NCBI GenBank assembly: GCA_947305065.1
Contig: CAMZCT010000012.1
Coordinates: forward strand, 1 to 47,668
Length of the DNA stretch: 47,668 nucleotides
Source of the DNA: an uncultured Mycoplasmatota bacterium
GTDB lineage: Bacteria > Bacillota_I > Bacilli_A > RF39 > UBA660
Direction: 5' to 3'
Shown: in pieces, positions 23,901-33,278 of the stretch
Numbering within the stretch: position 1 is the stretch's first letter
Layout of the letters: each line of letters opens with the position of its first letter
Program-made: the position numbers and the translations under genes
The notes under the pieces: model-generated
What the model was told of the DNA's origin: nothing
The model's input: only the letters and a program-made list of their open reading frames with translations
Database searches by the model: none

Positions 23901-24891
23901 ATATCCAAATACCATATGTAATGGCTGCCATTGCTAGTATTAAACCAGCAACATAGAACATTTTAACTATGTCTGTTTCAGACCAACCTAGTTGTTCAAA
24001 ATGATGATGTAAGGGAGCCATTTTAAATATTTTTTTCTTAAAATAAATAATTGATATTATTTGTATTAGTGAAGAAAGTGTTTCTATAACAAATACTCCA
24101 CCAACTAGTGCTAAGGACAATTCGTGTCGAGTAAGGATGGCAACGGTTGCTAGTGCTCCACCTAGAGCTAAAGAACCGGTGTCTCCCATAAAGACTTTGG
24201 CAGGATGGGAATTGAATATTAAGAATCCCATTAGCGTTCCAACCAATATGAAACAGAATATCGCTACTTCTTCATAACCACTCATCCAAGTAGCACCCCA
24301 AGCTAATAAACCGTACGCAAGAAAAGCTATCGTTGATAAACCGCCTGCTAAACCATCTAATCCGTCGGTAATATTTACTGCATTCGAGGTACCTACTAAG
24401 AGGAATAAAATAAATAAACCATAACCCCATTTTAAGTTAATATCTATTCCTAGAGAAGAAATCTCTAAAGTTGGTTCTCCACCATTTATTGTATAAATGT
24501 AGAAGAATACCAAAGCTATTAACATTTGACATAATAATTTAAACATAATACTTAAGCCATCATTATTATGAAATTTTATTTTTAAATAATCATCACAGAA
24601 ACCTAGTGCTGCATAAGCGATGAAAACAAAAACAACGATTAATAGATTATAAGATATATCGATACTACCTTTTATTTTTAATAATAAAATAGTTACAATA
24701 GTAGGTATAATAAAGAATAGCCCCCCTAAAGTAGGTGTCCCTTCTTTAGATATATGCCTTTCACCTATTAGTTTACAGACACTTTGTCTCATTTTTAATT
24801 TTTTTAATATAGGTAATAATATTAACCCTGTTATGAGTGCCAAGATAAAACCAAGCATCATAGCCATTGCAGATTTGGCTAAAATTAACAT
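23899..24891 (-). CDS. mraY: MraY, phospho-MurNAc-pentapeptide transferase
   Basis: A 330-residue, ten-span membrane enzyme that transfers phospho-MurNAc-pentapeptide to undecaprenyl phosphate, giving lipid I. Motifs: RHISKEGTPTLGG, the aspartates in GFCDDYLKIK, NITDGLDGLAGG, FMGDTGSLALGG and the HHHFEQLGW loop, all intact. GAAAGAGGTG precedes the ATG at 24891. It is separated from murG/murB by about 20 kb here and sits between the YukD/EssC genes and the kinase-like pair, an unusual setting, as it normally lies in the division-wall cluster. Confidence 0.96.
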   Translation of the reverse strand: MLILAKSAMAMMLGFILALITGLILLPILKKLKMRQSVCKLIGERHISKEGTPTLGGLFFIIPTIVTILLLKIKGSIDISYNLLIVVFVFIAYAALGFCDDYLKIKFHNNDGLSIMFKLLCQMLIALVFFYIYTINGGEPTLEISSLGIDINLKWGYGLFILFLLVGTSNAVNITDGLDGLAGGLSTIAFLAYGLLAWGATWMSGYEEVAIFCFILVGTLMGFLIFNSHPAKVFMGDTGSLALGGALATVAILTRHELSLALVGGVFVIETLSSLIQIISIIYFKKKIFKMAPLHHHFEQLGWSETDIVKMFYVAGLILAMAAITYGIWI

Positions 24892-24974
24892 ATGAGCACC
24901 TCTTTCTTTGGTAATTATACTACAATTTTGCTATTATTTTACGTTTTTAAAAATAATTTTACACTTTTTTAGCA

Positions 24975-25232
24975 TTATGTTAGTAGTATAAGTCGACTAC
25001 CATTTCTTATATCGGTTTCTTTAATAAGGTTTTCACCATTGTATTTTATTCCTGAATCATAGTCGATTAGAATACCTTTTCTTGATAAAAGGTATTTTTC
25101 TCGACTATTAAGATTAATTGTTTTTTCTAATAAATCAATTATAGTATTAACTGTTTTATTCAACGGAATATATAGATCAAAATCTTGATCTATTTCAGGA
25201 ATATTGATATTTACTAAGACTTTATTTTTCAT
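24975..25232 (-). CDS. YukD-like ubiquitin-fold protein
   Basis: An 85-residue protein with a ubiquitin-like beta-grasp pattern: VLVNINIPEIDQDFDLYIP, a helix with KTVNTIIDLLEKTINL, LLSRKGILIDYDSGIKYNGENLI and a C-terminal strand RNGSRLILLT. This matches YukD/EsaB, small accessory proteins of Bacillota type VII secretion. It begins inside the essC end (11-base overlap, GCGGGTGA site before the ATG at 25232), so the two are coupled. There is no C-terminal Gly-Gly, consistent with YukD being non-conjugated. Confidence 0.75.
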   Translation of the reverse strand: MKNKVLVNINIPEIDQDFDLYIPLNKTVNTIIDLLEKTINLNSREKYLLSRKGILIDYDSGIKYNGENLIKETDIRNGSRLILLT

Positions 25233-28200
25233 TTTTCTTATCACCCGCCAAAAGATTAACTAATATTGGTTTTGCTTTTGTTTTATAATTATTTTTTAAT
25301 TCAATAGCATTTTCTAATATTACTTTATCTATTTCTTCTCTAGAGGCGATGAAAGCATTTTGGTATTCAACTACCTCACCATTTATTTTAGCAAGACCAC
25401 GTCCATAACAATTCTTAGGTATTAGGCCTTTTGGAGCATCTAAAACATATCGATAATCAAAAGGATCCGCAAATCTTGTACCTAATATTGTTTTAAAGTA
25501 AGAACTAGTTTCTTTACTTAAAGCGTTATTATCAGTAACAGAAGTAATGAAAACAATTCCTAAATTTGGTCCTTCATTTAATATAGAATTGTATTGTTCT
25601 TCTAATTCTTTATTCTTCTCAAGAAAGCGTTGATAATCTCTTATAACTACTAATATTAGTGGTACTTTATAAGCTGATTTTTCATTGTTTATTACAAAGG
25701 ATGTTTCATAATCTTTCAGACTACTTTTTCTCTTTTTTATTTCTTTATTTAACATAGTTAACAAGTTTTCAGCTTTTTCAGTATCGTAATTTGGAATATA
25801 CTCACCTACTTGAGGCATTTTACCAAAAGATTTTAAAGCCTCATCATTATTATCTAAAACATAAGCATTTAATTCCTTTGGACTATGAAATAAACATAGT
25901 GAGAATAAAATTGTTGAGATATGACTTATTTTTCCACTACCTGGTAAACCATAAATGATAATATTATTTGAGGTAGCGACATCAATAGTATATATATTTT
26001 GTTCTTTAATTGAAGGATTGTCATATTCACCAACTATAGCATTATACTGATAATTAGAAGTTTTATATTTATATTTTCTAATTAATTTACTTAAAGCAAT
26101 ATTTTCATCAATACTTGGTAAGTAGAAATCTTCTACACGGATATTTTCCTCTTTAGTAAGTAATGATATATATTCTTTTACGCTTTCTATCTCTTGGCCA
26201 TATTTAATACTATTGTTAGCTTTCTTTTCTTCATTTACTTCTTTATATACTAAACCACTATTTGTAATAAAGCTAATGCTGTCATCTATTTTTTCAGTGT
26301 AGGTATCTTCTGGGACATAAATAGAATTACTATAAGCACATTGAACCTGTTTAAATGTTTCGTTATAACCCACTTCATAATAGAAACGACCTGGATTGTT
26401 AAGACTGGCAGCTTCTCTTCTTTTTAGTACTTCTTCACTGTCGCTCAATGATTGAACTTTTAAACATATTTTTAAACGTGAGTTAATCATTATCTGATTA
26501 TCTATTACTTCACTAGGTTTTTGCGTAGTAAGTATTAGATGTAATCCGGTTGAATTAGAACTATAAATCATATTTAGGAATTCTGTAAAATAATCATGAT
26601 ATTGATTAAATAATTCAGCATATTCATAACAAACTATAAACAAATGTGGTAGCGGTTTAATTGTTGCCCCTTCACGATATAGTTTTTGGTATTTATAAAT
26701 ATTCATAGAAGTTTCTCCTAGTTTGTTTTGAAGTTCTAGGAAGGCTTCTTTTCTTTTAGCAATTTCATTTTTTAATGTAGTATGGAATCTAAATAATTCT
26801 GATGTATCTAATTCTGTTAAGGCTCCTACTATGTGAGGCATTTCTGGTTGATTTTTGAAGGCTTTCACTAACCCACCATTTTTATAATCGACTAAGACAA
26901 ATTGTACTTCATCTGGACTGTAATTAATACACATAGAAGTAATATAAGTTTTTAACAATTCTAATTTACCAGATCCTACCATACCAGCAATTATAGCATG
27001 AGGGCCTTGTTGTTTTTCATGTAAATCTAAATCTACTACTTCATTATTACTTGTTAATCCTATTGGAGCTTTTAAAGATAATACAGGATTATTAGTTTTC
27101 CATTTATCAAGTATATTAAGCTGTTCAAATTTACCAACTTTATAGATATCTAACAATGATAATTCCTTAGGTAATGCTGCTTTATTGTTATAAGAAATAA
27201 TTGGTAAATTAGCTATCGTTTTAACAATATTATAAATATCAATATTATCGGTATAATCTGCTTTAAACTCTTTAGGAATAACTAAATTACTTTTTATATT
27301 ATGAGATATAACACTATCTTTCTTTACTTCTAAATAAGCTTTGTAGTCTATATAACTTTTATTATCTGCTTTAGCAAAAGAAAGGATCGAAAAACCATAA
27401 TTAGCATTATCATTTATAATCTTATTGATTACTTCATAATTAGATATTTCCGATAATTTATCTGTTATTATCAAGTAATAAGATGGAAAAGTTTTATAAT
27501 ACTCTTCGTTTGTTAAATCTAATGAACTACTATTTTTAAGTTTCTGAATTCTATTTTGATAAGTTTCTTCAAGATAACTAATAACATTGTTGTTATCGTC
27601 TTTATCATAAGCAAAGAATCTTATTTCGTTTTGTTCATCTAATATATGAGGAATAAATTTATAATTGTTCCAAACGTTATGATTTTCTTCTGATACTAAG
27701 AAGATAATCTTAAGATTACTATTACTATGGAAAGATGTTATCTGTAATAATAACATATCTATATATTTTTTATAGTTTTCTTCATTGATAATTAATGGCA
27801 ACATTCTATTTTCTATTAAAGAAATAGGTATTGGAACATTTTTCATAACTAATGAAGAATTTTGAATATCATTTAGTTGTTCTTTTAATAACTCATTTTC
27901 ATATGTAAAACTTAATTTATGACTATCTATAGTGATATCAGCAGAAATATCACCAGTACCAAATCTTATTTTCAAGAAGTTTGTACTATCTATTTTTCTG
28001 GTCCAAATATTATTATTAAAAATTCTTTTTTGACATTCTTCACTATCTGGATAAATTCTTTTTAATTTATCTGCTCTTTTATTAATAGTTTTAGATATTA
28101 TTCCTTTTTGATTTTTTAAGTATTCACTATATTGAAGTATTCTTTTTCCTTCTCTCTTTTCAAGATTAATCTTTTGAAAATACTTAATTAACATAGGGAA

Positions 28201-29091
28201 TAATATTGAACAAACTAATAGACAAATACTAGTTATAAATAGCGTTTTTTCTTCTCTTAGAGTACTGCTTCCAGTAGCTACTCCTAGAAAGATTGTTAAA
28301 AGTGTAGCTACTGATGTTATAGCTAGAGTAAAAGACGATCCCAAAGCAATAAAATAATATAAATCGTTATTTTTATCTTTTACAGGTGGATTTTCTAAAA
28401 GAATAGTTTCTATTTCATCTTCGTCTTCTATATCAATTGAATTATTAACTTCTAATTCGTTTAGTACTACAGGCGTTTTATATTCTTCATAGAATTCACT
28501 TATATTGAATTCTGATAAATAAACAGTTGCATTAGGCAATTGATTTATTCTTAAGAATCCTTTAAGCCAGATTATTTTTAAACCTGCTACAAATATTTCA
28601 TCTCCATATTTAATTGGAGAATAAGTAGTAGTACTCTTATTAACATATAAAGGAGTGTTATCACTTTTAACATACCAAATGTTTTCAGCTTTTATTATTT
28701 CAATAATATTTGTATTAAGTAAGCTATCAGCTATAGCAATTTCATTGCTAGGACTTTGACCTATTTTAATTCTATTACCTTTAATTTTATAATCTTTATA
28801 ACTCATCTCATTAGGTAAACAGTATAAATATAATTCTTCTTCTGTATCACTAATCAATAATTTATAGTTCTTATATAATTCAAGTTCTATACTTTCCTTG
28901 CTTTTATCATTTTCATAAAGATATAAATTTAGATTGTTATTTATAATAAGTTTATCTTGTCTATTTAATATATTAATTATCTTTTCTTTGTTATCTATAG
29001 AAGAGTGGTATTTAAGCAAATAAGAATCTTCTATTATTTCGGGAATATTATATAATTTTAAATTGTATTTATTTCCAATTAATAATTTCAT
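25222..29091 (-). CDS. essC: EssC-type type VII secretion ATPase, third ATPase domain absent
   Basis: A 1289-residue membrane ATPase of the FtsK/SpoIIIE EssC type (residues from the ATG at 29091). Two FHA-like domains (about 1-195, with KIGQSPSNEIAIAD), two membrane spans (about 245-272 and 284-306), an inactive D0 (about 340-640), D1 (about 670-925) and D2 (about 1010-1265). D1 has GMVGSGKL (703-710) and a second acidic motif FIVCYEYAEL, where families have DE; D2 has GLPGSGKI. Thus the Ser/Thr after the Walker Lys is Leu or Ile in both. It ends at the D2-D3 junction; Staphylococcus EssC is about 1480 residues. An extended -10 lies upstream. Confidence 0.85.
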   Translation of the reverse strand: MKLLIGNKYNLKLYNIPEIIEDSYLLKYHSSIDNKEKIINILNRQDKLIINNNLNLYLYENDKSKESIELELYKNYKLLISDTEEELYLYCLPNEMSYKDYKIKGNRIKIGQSPSNEIAIADSLLNTNIIEIIKAENIWYVKSDNTPLYVNKSTTTYSPIKYGDEIFVAGLKIIWLKGFLRINQLPNATVYLSEFNISEFYEEYKTPVVLNELEVNNSIDIEDEDEIETILLENPPVKDKNNDLYYFIALGSSFTLAITSVATLLTIFLGVATGSSTLREEKTLFITSICLLVCSILFPMLIKYFQKINLEKREGKRILQYSEYLKNQKGIISKTINKRADKLKRIYPDSEECQKRIFNNNIWTRKIDSTNFLKIRFGTGDISADITIDSHKLSFTYENELLKEQLNDIQNSSLVMKNVPIPISLIENRMLPLIINEENYKKYIDMLLLQITSFHSNSNLKIIFLVSEENHNVWNNYKFIPHILDEQNEIRFFAYDKDDNNNVISYLEETYQNRIQKLKNSSSLDLTNEEYYKTFPSYYLIITDKLSEISNYEVINKIINDNANYGFSILSFAKADNKSYIDYKAYLEVKKDSVISHNIKSNLVIPKEFKADYTDNIDIYNIVKTIANLPIISYNNKAALPKELSLLDIYKVGKFEQLNILDKWKTNNPVLSLKAPIGLTSNNEVVDLDLHEKQQGPHAIIAGMVGSGKLELLKTYITSMCINYSPDEVQFVLVDYKNGGLVKAFKNQPEMPHIVGALTELDTSELFRFHTTLKNEIAKRKEAFLELQNKLGETSMNIYKYQKLYREGATIKPLPHLFIVCYEYAELFNQYHDYFTEFLNMIYSSNSTGLHLILTTQKPSEVIDNQIMINSRLKICLKVQSLSDSEEVLKRREAASLNNPGRFYYEVGYNETFKQVQCAYSNSIYVPEDTYTEKIDDSISFITNSGLVYKEVNEEKKANNSIKYGQEIESVKEYISLLTKEENIRVEDFYLPSIDENIALSKLIRKYKYKTSNYQYNAIVGEYDNPSIKEQNIYTIDVATSNNIIIYGLPGSGKISHISTILFSLCLFHSPKELNAYVLDNNDEALKSFGKMPQVGEYIPNYDTEKAENLLTMLNKEIKKRKSSLKDYETSFVINNEKSAYKVPLILVVIRDYQRFLEKNKELEEQYNSILNEGPNLGIVFITSVTDNNALSKETSSYFKTILGTRFADPFDYRYVLDAPKGLIPKNCYGRGLAKINGEVVEYQNAFIASREEIDKVILENAIELKNNYKTKAKPILVNLLAGDKKNEK

Positions 29092-29119
29092 ATGACCCAC
29101 TTCTCTATCCTTCTAGAAT

Positions 29120-29128
29120 ATTATAGCA
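29120..29128 (-). promoter_or_regulatory. Extended -10 promoter of essC-yukD
   Basis: TGCTATAAT on the minus strand (TG at 29128-29127, TATAAT at 29125-29120), directly after the terminator of the preceding gene. No good -35. Start would be about 15 bases before the AAGTGGG ribosome binding site. Confidence 0.55.
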
Positions 29129-29131
29129 TGT

Positions 29132-29157
29132 AAAAGGATGATTTTCATCATCCTTTT
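29132..29157 (-). terminator. Terminator of the gene at 29148
   Basis: Perfect 11-bp stem AAAAGGATGAT/ATCATCCTTTT with loop GAAA on the minus strand; the TGA stop is in the first arm. Confidence 0.8.
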
Positions 29158-30776
29158 TGTATCTTCTGATTATTTTTGTTAAAAATTAATAAAACTAGTA
29201 AAGGAATACTCATTATATATGGTAATACATAACGGAAATATGTATTAGCTGGAGAAGCAATACAGACTAGAATACTGACTATACAAGGTAGAAGATATAT
29301 AATTTCTTTGTATCTTTTACTAACATATAAGTAATATAACAAGAAAAATATAACCCAAGTGTTAATTCCAATATTGGCAATTAAACCTATTACAGGTATA
29401 TAGGGAAAGGATGCTCCATATAGTATTTCTATATCTCTTAACTTATTTAATTTGTTATAGTGATAATCAATATTATCTTCTTTTAATAAGCGATCTTGAT
29501 ATTTATAATATAAGTACCAGTTTGTCTTTATAGGGCAAAAATAACCATATGTATTTTCAATAGTTGCTTCAATATAAGTAATTGGATGTTTAATTAATCC
29601 TTTATACCACACTTTAAAATACTCGTGTATATCTTTCTTAGTATAATCTTTGTTAAAAGTATTCTTTACTGGATCAGAAAGTTCTGGATTATATTTCTTT
29701 TTAATAATGTCATAATCTAAAATATTATTTATTATTTTTTTGTCTTTTAAAGTGTACTCATTACCATGATATTTAACATAACGAGCAGTTTGTTGAAATG
29801 GTAATGATAGAGTTTCTCTAACACTGGTTGGCGTAACTTTTAAACTAGGTAATATTACATTATCGTATACTTTATAACTACCAAATACTATTAATAGTAC
29901 AACTAAATATTTTGGCCATTTTTTATTCTTAATTAGCAAGAAAGGAAAAGATAGAATAAAGGTATATATACCGTTATTTCTAAATAAGAATAATAAAATA
30001 GAGATTATTACTATTTGAATTGATTTTTTTAAATCTAAATTGTTTTTAACAATACTATGAAGAAGAATGATATATAGTATAAAGAAACAAGTATACATAC
30101 TGTCTTTTACTAAAGTTATAGCATAGAAAGGAAAGTGGGGAACAAATGAATATATAAGTAATATGAATAAGCGATAACGATAGTTAATATTATTCTTTTT
30201 TAGATAATATATAGTATATGAAAGTGTTAAGATGAACACGGTTACTTGAAGCATTGTATAAAGGAAAAAGCCGAAATTTGTATTATTTAACGACATGCCA
30301 ATCTTGATACAGCTACCAAGTAAAATTGTATGAAAGAAGGGATGGTGATTAGTAATTATTTGATTTTTATCAATTAGATTAACAAAATATGAATATTTAT
30401 TATCTATACCAAAGAATTGTTTGATTTGAAATATATTATCTTTGTTTATTATTCCAGGATAAAAAGCTATTATATATGGTAACCAGCATAATAAAAGGAA
30501 TACTATACTAAATATAATAGGATGTTCATCAAATAATATTAGTAATTTATTTTTAGCTTTAGGAGTTTTTTGTTTGTAATGATCTATATATTTGGTTAAA
30601 AGAATAATAAGTCTTTTAAAGAATAAGAATAATATAATGGAAAATAAAATAGATATTATTACATTAAAAAATGACTTTGTTAGTAAAGAAAAATTACCTT
30701 TTACTAAAAAGGATACCCCTACAACAATAGATATTGTGTATAATATGCTTAATATATTAGCTGTAACCTTTTTCAT
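29148..30776 (-). CDS. Polytopic membrane protein, GT-C-like (DUF6020-type)
   Basis: A 542-residue protein with about 12 membrane spans. An early outer-loop segment CWLPYIIAFYPGIINKDNIFQ and a HHPFFHT motif resemble DUF6020/GT-C-like glycosyltransferase relatives, where an acidic residue in the first loop is catalytic (here the Asp of NKDN). No lipid or sugar substrate is evident. It is transcribed on its own, with GGTAGAGGTG before the ATG, and ends in a terminator before essC. The family call is by pattern memory; a plain polytopic membrane protein of unknown function is the fallback. Confidence 0.6.
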   Translation of the reverse strand: MKKVTANILSILYTISIVVGVSFLVKGNFSLLTKSFFNVIISILFSIILFLFFKRLIILLTKYIDHYKQKTPKAKNKLLILFDEHPIIFSIVFLLLCWLPYIIAFYPGIINKDNIFQIKQFFGIDNKYSYFVNLIDKNQIITNHHPFFHTILLGSCIKIGMSLNNTNFGFFLYTMLQVTVFILTLSYTIYYLKKNNINYRYRLFILLIYSFVPHFPFYAITLVKDSMYTCFFILYIILLHSIVKNNLDLKKSIQIVIISILLFLFRNNGIYTFILSFPFLLIKNKKWPKYLVVLLIVFGSYKVYDNVILPSLKVTPTSVRETLSLPFQQTARYVKYHGNEYTLKDKKIINNILDYDIIKKKYNPELSDPVKNTFNKDYTKKDIHEYFKVWYKGLIKHPITYIEATIENTYGYFCPIKTNWYLYYKYQDRLLKEDNIDYHYNKLNKLRDIEILYGASFPYIPVIGLIANIGINTWVIFFLLYYLYVSKRYKEIIYLLPCIVSILVCIASPANTYFRYVLPYIMSIPLLVLLIFNKNNQKIQKG

Positions 30777-30855
30777 TTTACACCTCTACCGTATGAGTAT
30801 AATACTTTTATATCGTTATTACAATATATTAATATTATTGATTGACAAAATAAAA

Positions 30856-30871
30856 AAGACCATAGGGTCTT
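30856..30871 (-). terminator. Terminator of the yneF-like gene
   Basis: Stem AAGACC/GGTCTT with a 4-base loop then TTTTTA on the minus strand, right at the gene's stop. Confidence 0.7.
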
Positions 30872-31079
30872 ATTTATATTTATTCATTTGTTGCATTACT
30901 TGTCTTACTTGTTTTTGAGAAGGTTTTCTTCCCATTTGAGACATCATAGCTTCAATCATTTTTTCATTTATTGGAGGATTCTCTTCCAATTGTTTTTTAA
31001 ATATATGTCTTGTTACGAAAAAACCAATAACTAATCCAACAATTAAGCCAAGTACTACGTATAATATATCTAATAACAT
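30870..31079 (-). CDS. yneF: YneF family (UPF0154) small membrane protein
   Basis: A 69-residue protein: one N-terminal membrane span (about 5-24) with glycine spacing (GLIVGLVIGFFVTRHIFKKQ), then ENPPINEKMIEAMMSQMGRKPSQKQVRQVMQQMN, which is the conserved UPF0154 signature of Bacillota. Function unknown. GAGGTG precedes the ATG at 31079. In Bacillus subtilis the same gene lies near tkt, as here. Confidence 0.88.
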   Translation of the reverse strand: MLLDILYVVLGLIVGLVIGFFVTRHIFKKQLEENPPINEKMIEAMMSQMGRKPSQKQVRQVMQQMNKYK

Positions 31080-31130
31080 ATTTTCACCTCGTATCCATAT
31101 TGTATATTATAAAGTCTTATTAGACAAGTA

Positions 31131-33167
31131 TTATTCTAATTTTTCATGTTGTGTATCAGCTAATAAATTTGATTCTGAAGAATAATTATCTTTATCTTCA
31201 TTAATATACTCTTCTATCTTACTCAATATAGATTCATAATCAAAATGTAATCTTTCTAATACATCATCTCTAGGTGCACTTGTACCAAATTCGTTAATAC
31301 CTATAGTATATTTAGTGAAATAGTTCCAACACATAGTTGACCCTGCTTCTACAGTTATTATCTTAGCATTCTTTGGTAGAACTTGTTCTTGATATTCTTT
31401 AGGTTGTCTTTTAAACAAGTTCATTGATGGCATTGATACTATTCTGGTATCAATTCCTTTAGCTCTTAATTCTTCACTTATTAGGTATACAGTAGTAATA
31501 TCTATACCAGTAGATACTAAAACAGCATCTAATCTTGTCTTTTCACTACGTAATATATATGCTCCTTGAGCAACTTTTTTACCATTTGTTCCAGCTAAAA
31601 TATGAGCTTCGTCCTTAGATAAGAAAATAGAAGCAGGAACATTATTATGAGTTATATATTCCCAAGTACCAATTACTTCATTTATATCACATGGACGGAA
31701 ATCAATCATATTAGGAATGTTTCTAATATTTGCTAATTGTTCTACTGGTTGATACGTAGGTCCGTCAGACCCAATAGATGGTGAATCGTGAGTAAAAATG
31801 TAGGTTACTGGTAAATTCATTATACAAGTCATACGCATTGCAGGAATTAAGTAATCAGCAAAAGTTAAGAAGCAAGAACCAAATACTTTTAATCCACTTA
31901 GAGAAATACCGTTAAGTATTGCTCCCATGGCATGTTCTCTAACACCGAAGTAAATATTTCTTCCAGCCGGATACTTTTTACTCATTTCTATTTCTTTAAA
32001 TAATTTAGTATGTGATGATGATGATACATCCGCACTTCCACCTAAGAAGAATTTGGTTCTTTCGGAAAGAATATTCAACATTTTGGAATTTGATTCTCTT
32101 AATTCTTCATTATAATCATTTTGGATACGGAAATTTTCGGAATTTATTTGAGCATCGATGTTTTTTGTCTCTAATAGTTGAATTATTCTTTTTATTCCAT
32201 CACTACCATTAGCTTTGGCATCTTTTAATATTTTTTGCCAAGCTGTATATTCATTGTTTATTCTATTAGCTATGGAAAAGCGCATGTATTTTACGGCATT
32301 TTCTGTAATTTCCATAGGGCCAGTTGTAATTTTATATTTTTTTCTAATATTTTGAATATCGTCATTAGTAAGAGGTTTACCATGAACAAGGTTTTTCCCT
32401 TCATTAATTGAACCACGACCAATAACGGTCTTTATTTCAATTATTGTTGGTTTTTTATTATACTTAGCTCTTTCAATAGCTTTATCTATTTCATTTACGT
32501 CGTTTCCTTCTTTAACAAAGTCAACTTCAAATCCCATAGCTATATATTTTTTTATGATATCTTGAGATGAAGATAAGCTTAAGTTACCATCTAGAGTTAC
32601 ATCGTTAGAATCGTATAGAATTATTAAATGATCTAAACATAAATTCCCAGCTATAGCAGCAGCTTCTTCAGCTACTCCTTCCATTAGATCTCCATCACTT
32701 GCTAAAACATATGTATAATAGTTAATTAGCTTTTGTTTTGGCATGACATCTTCTGCTAGTGTACGCAAGTATTTTTCTGCTATAGCCATACCTACGGCAT
32801 TAGCTACTCCTTGTCCAAGACAACCAGTTGTTACATCAACACCTGGTGTTTTACCTAATTCGGGATGACCAGGAGTTTTGGAATCCAAACGACGGAAGTT
32901 TACTAAATCATCAATAGAGATATCAAAACCTGCCATGAATAAAGTGGCATAAAGTAATGATGAACCATGTCCAGCAGACATAACAAAACGATCTCTGTTA
33001 GCCCACTCAGGATCAACTGGATTTATTTTTAAATGATTCGCATAAAGTGAATATATGATAGGTGCAGCACCCAAAGCAATACCGGGATGACCACTACCAG
33101 CTTGATTTATCATATCGATACTTAAAACTCTTAAACTATTTAATGAATGTATTAAATCAGGGTTCAT
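31131..33167 (-). CDS. tkt: Transketolase
   Basis: A 678-residue thiamine-diphosphate enzyme of the non-oxidative pentose phosphate pathway, exchanging two-carbon units between sugar phosphates. The N-terminal INQAGSGHPGIALGAAP and MSAGHGSSLLYA, the TPP motif SDGDLMEGVAEEAA with DSNDVTLDG, and the pyrimidine-domain FGVREHAMGAILNG and HDSPSIGSDGPTYQPVEQLA are intact. The ATG at 33167 follows AGAGGTG; a GTG three codons upstream is inside the site. The linked yneF order matches Bacillus. It is likely cotranscribed with yneF 51 bases downstream. Confidence 0.96.
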   Translation of the reverse strand: MNPDLIHSLNSLRVLSIDMINQAGSGHPGIALGAAPIIYSLYANHLKINPVDPEWANRDRFVMSAGHGSSLLYATLFMAGFDISIDDLVNFRRLDSKTPGHPELGKTPGVDVTTGCLGQGVANAVGMAIAEKYLRTLAEDVMPKQKLINYYTYVLASDGDLMEGVAEEAAAIAGNLCLDHLIILYDSNDVTLDGNLSLSSSQDIIKKYIAMGFEVDFVKEGNDVNEIDKAIERAKYNKKPTIIEIKTVIGRGSINEGKNLVHGKPLTNDDIQNIRKKYKITTGPMEITENAVKYMRFSIANRINNEYTAWQKILKDAKANGSDGIKRIIQLLETKNIDAQINSENFRIQNDYNEELRESNSKMLNILSERTKFFLGGSADVSSSSHTKLFKEIEMSKKYPAGRNIYFGVREHAMGAILNGISLSGLKVFGSCFLTFADYLIPAMRMTCIMNLPVTYIFTHDSPSIGSDGPTYQPVEQLANIRNIPNMIDFRPCDINEVIGTWEYITHNNVPASIFLSKDEAHILAGTNGKKVAQGAYILRSEKTRLDAVLVSTGIDITTVYLISEELRAKGIDTRIVSMPSMNLFKRQPKEYQEQVLPKNAKIITVEAGSTMCWNYFTKYTIGINEFGTSAPRDDVLERLHFDYESILSKIEEYINEDKDNYSSESNLLADTQHEKLE

Positions 33168-33250
33168 TAAACACACCTCTATTCTTTAATATTATATAAT
33201 AAAAAAATAATTTAAGCTATTACTATTAGTATATATTTTTAAATAATTAA

Positions 33251-33278
33251 AAAGATAGAAACTTTATTTTCTACCTTT
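33251..33278 (-). terminator. Terminator of the glycolipid synthase gene
   Basis: Stem AAGGTAGAAA/TTTCTATCTT (one G-T pair) with a 6-base loop then TTTTTAATT on the minus strand; the gene's stop is in the first arm. Confidence 0.7.
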
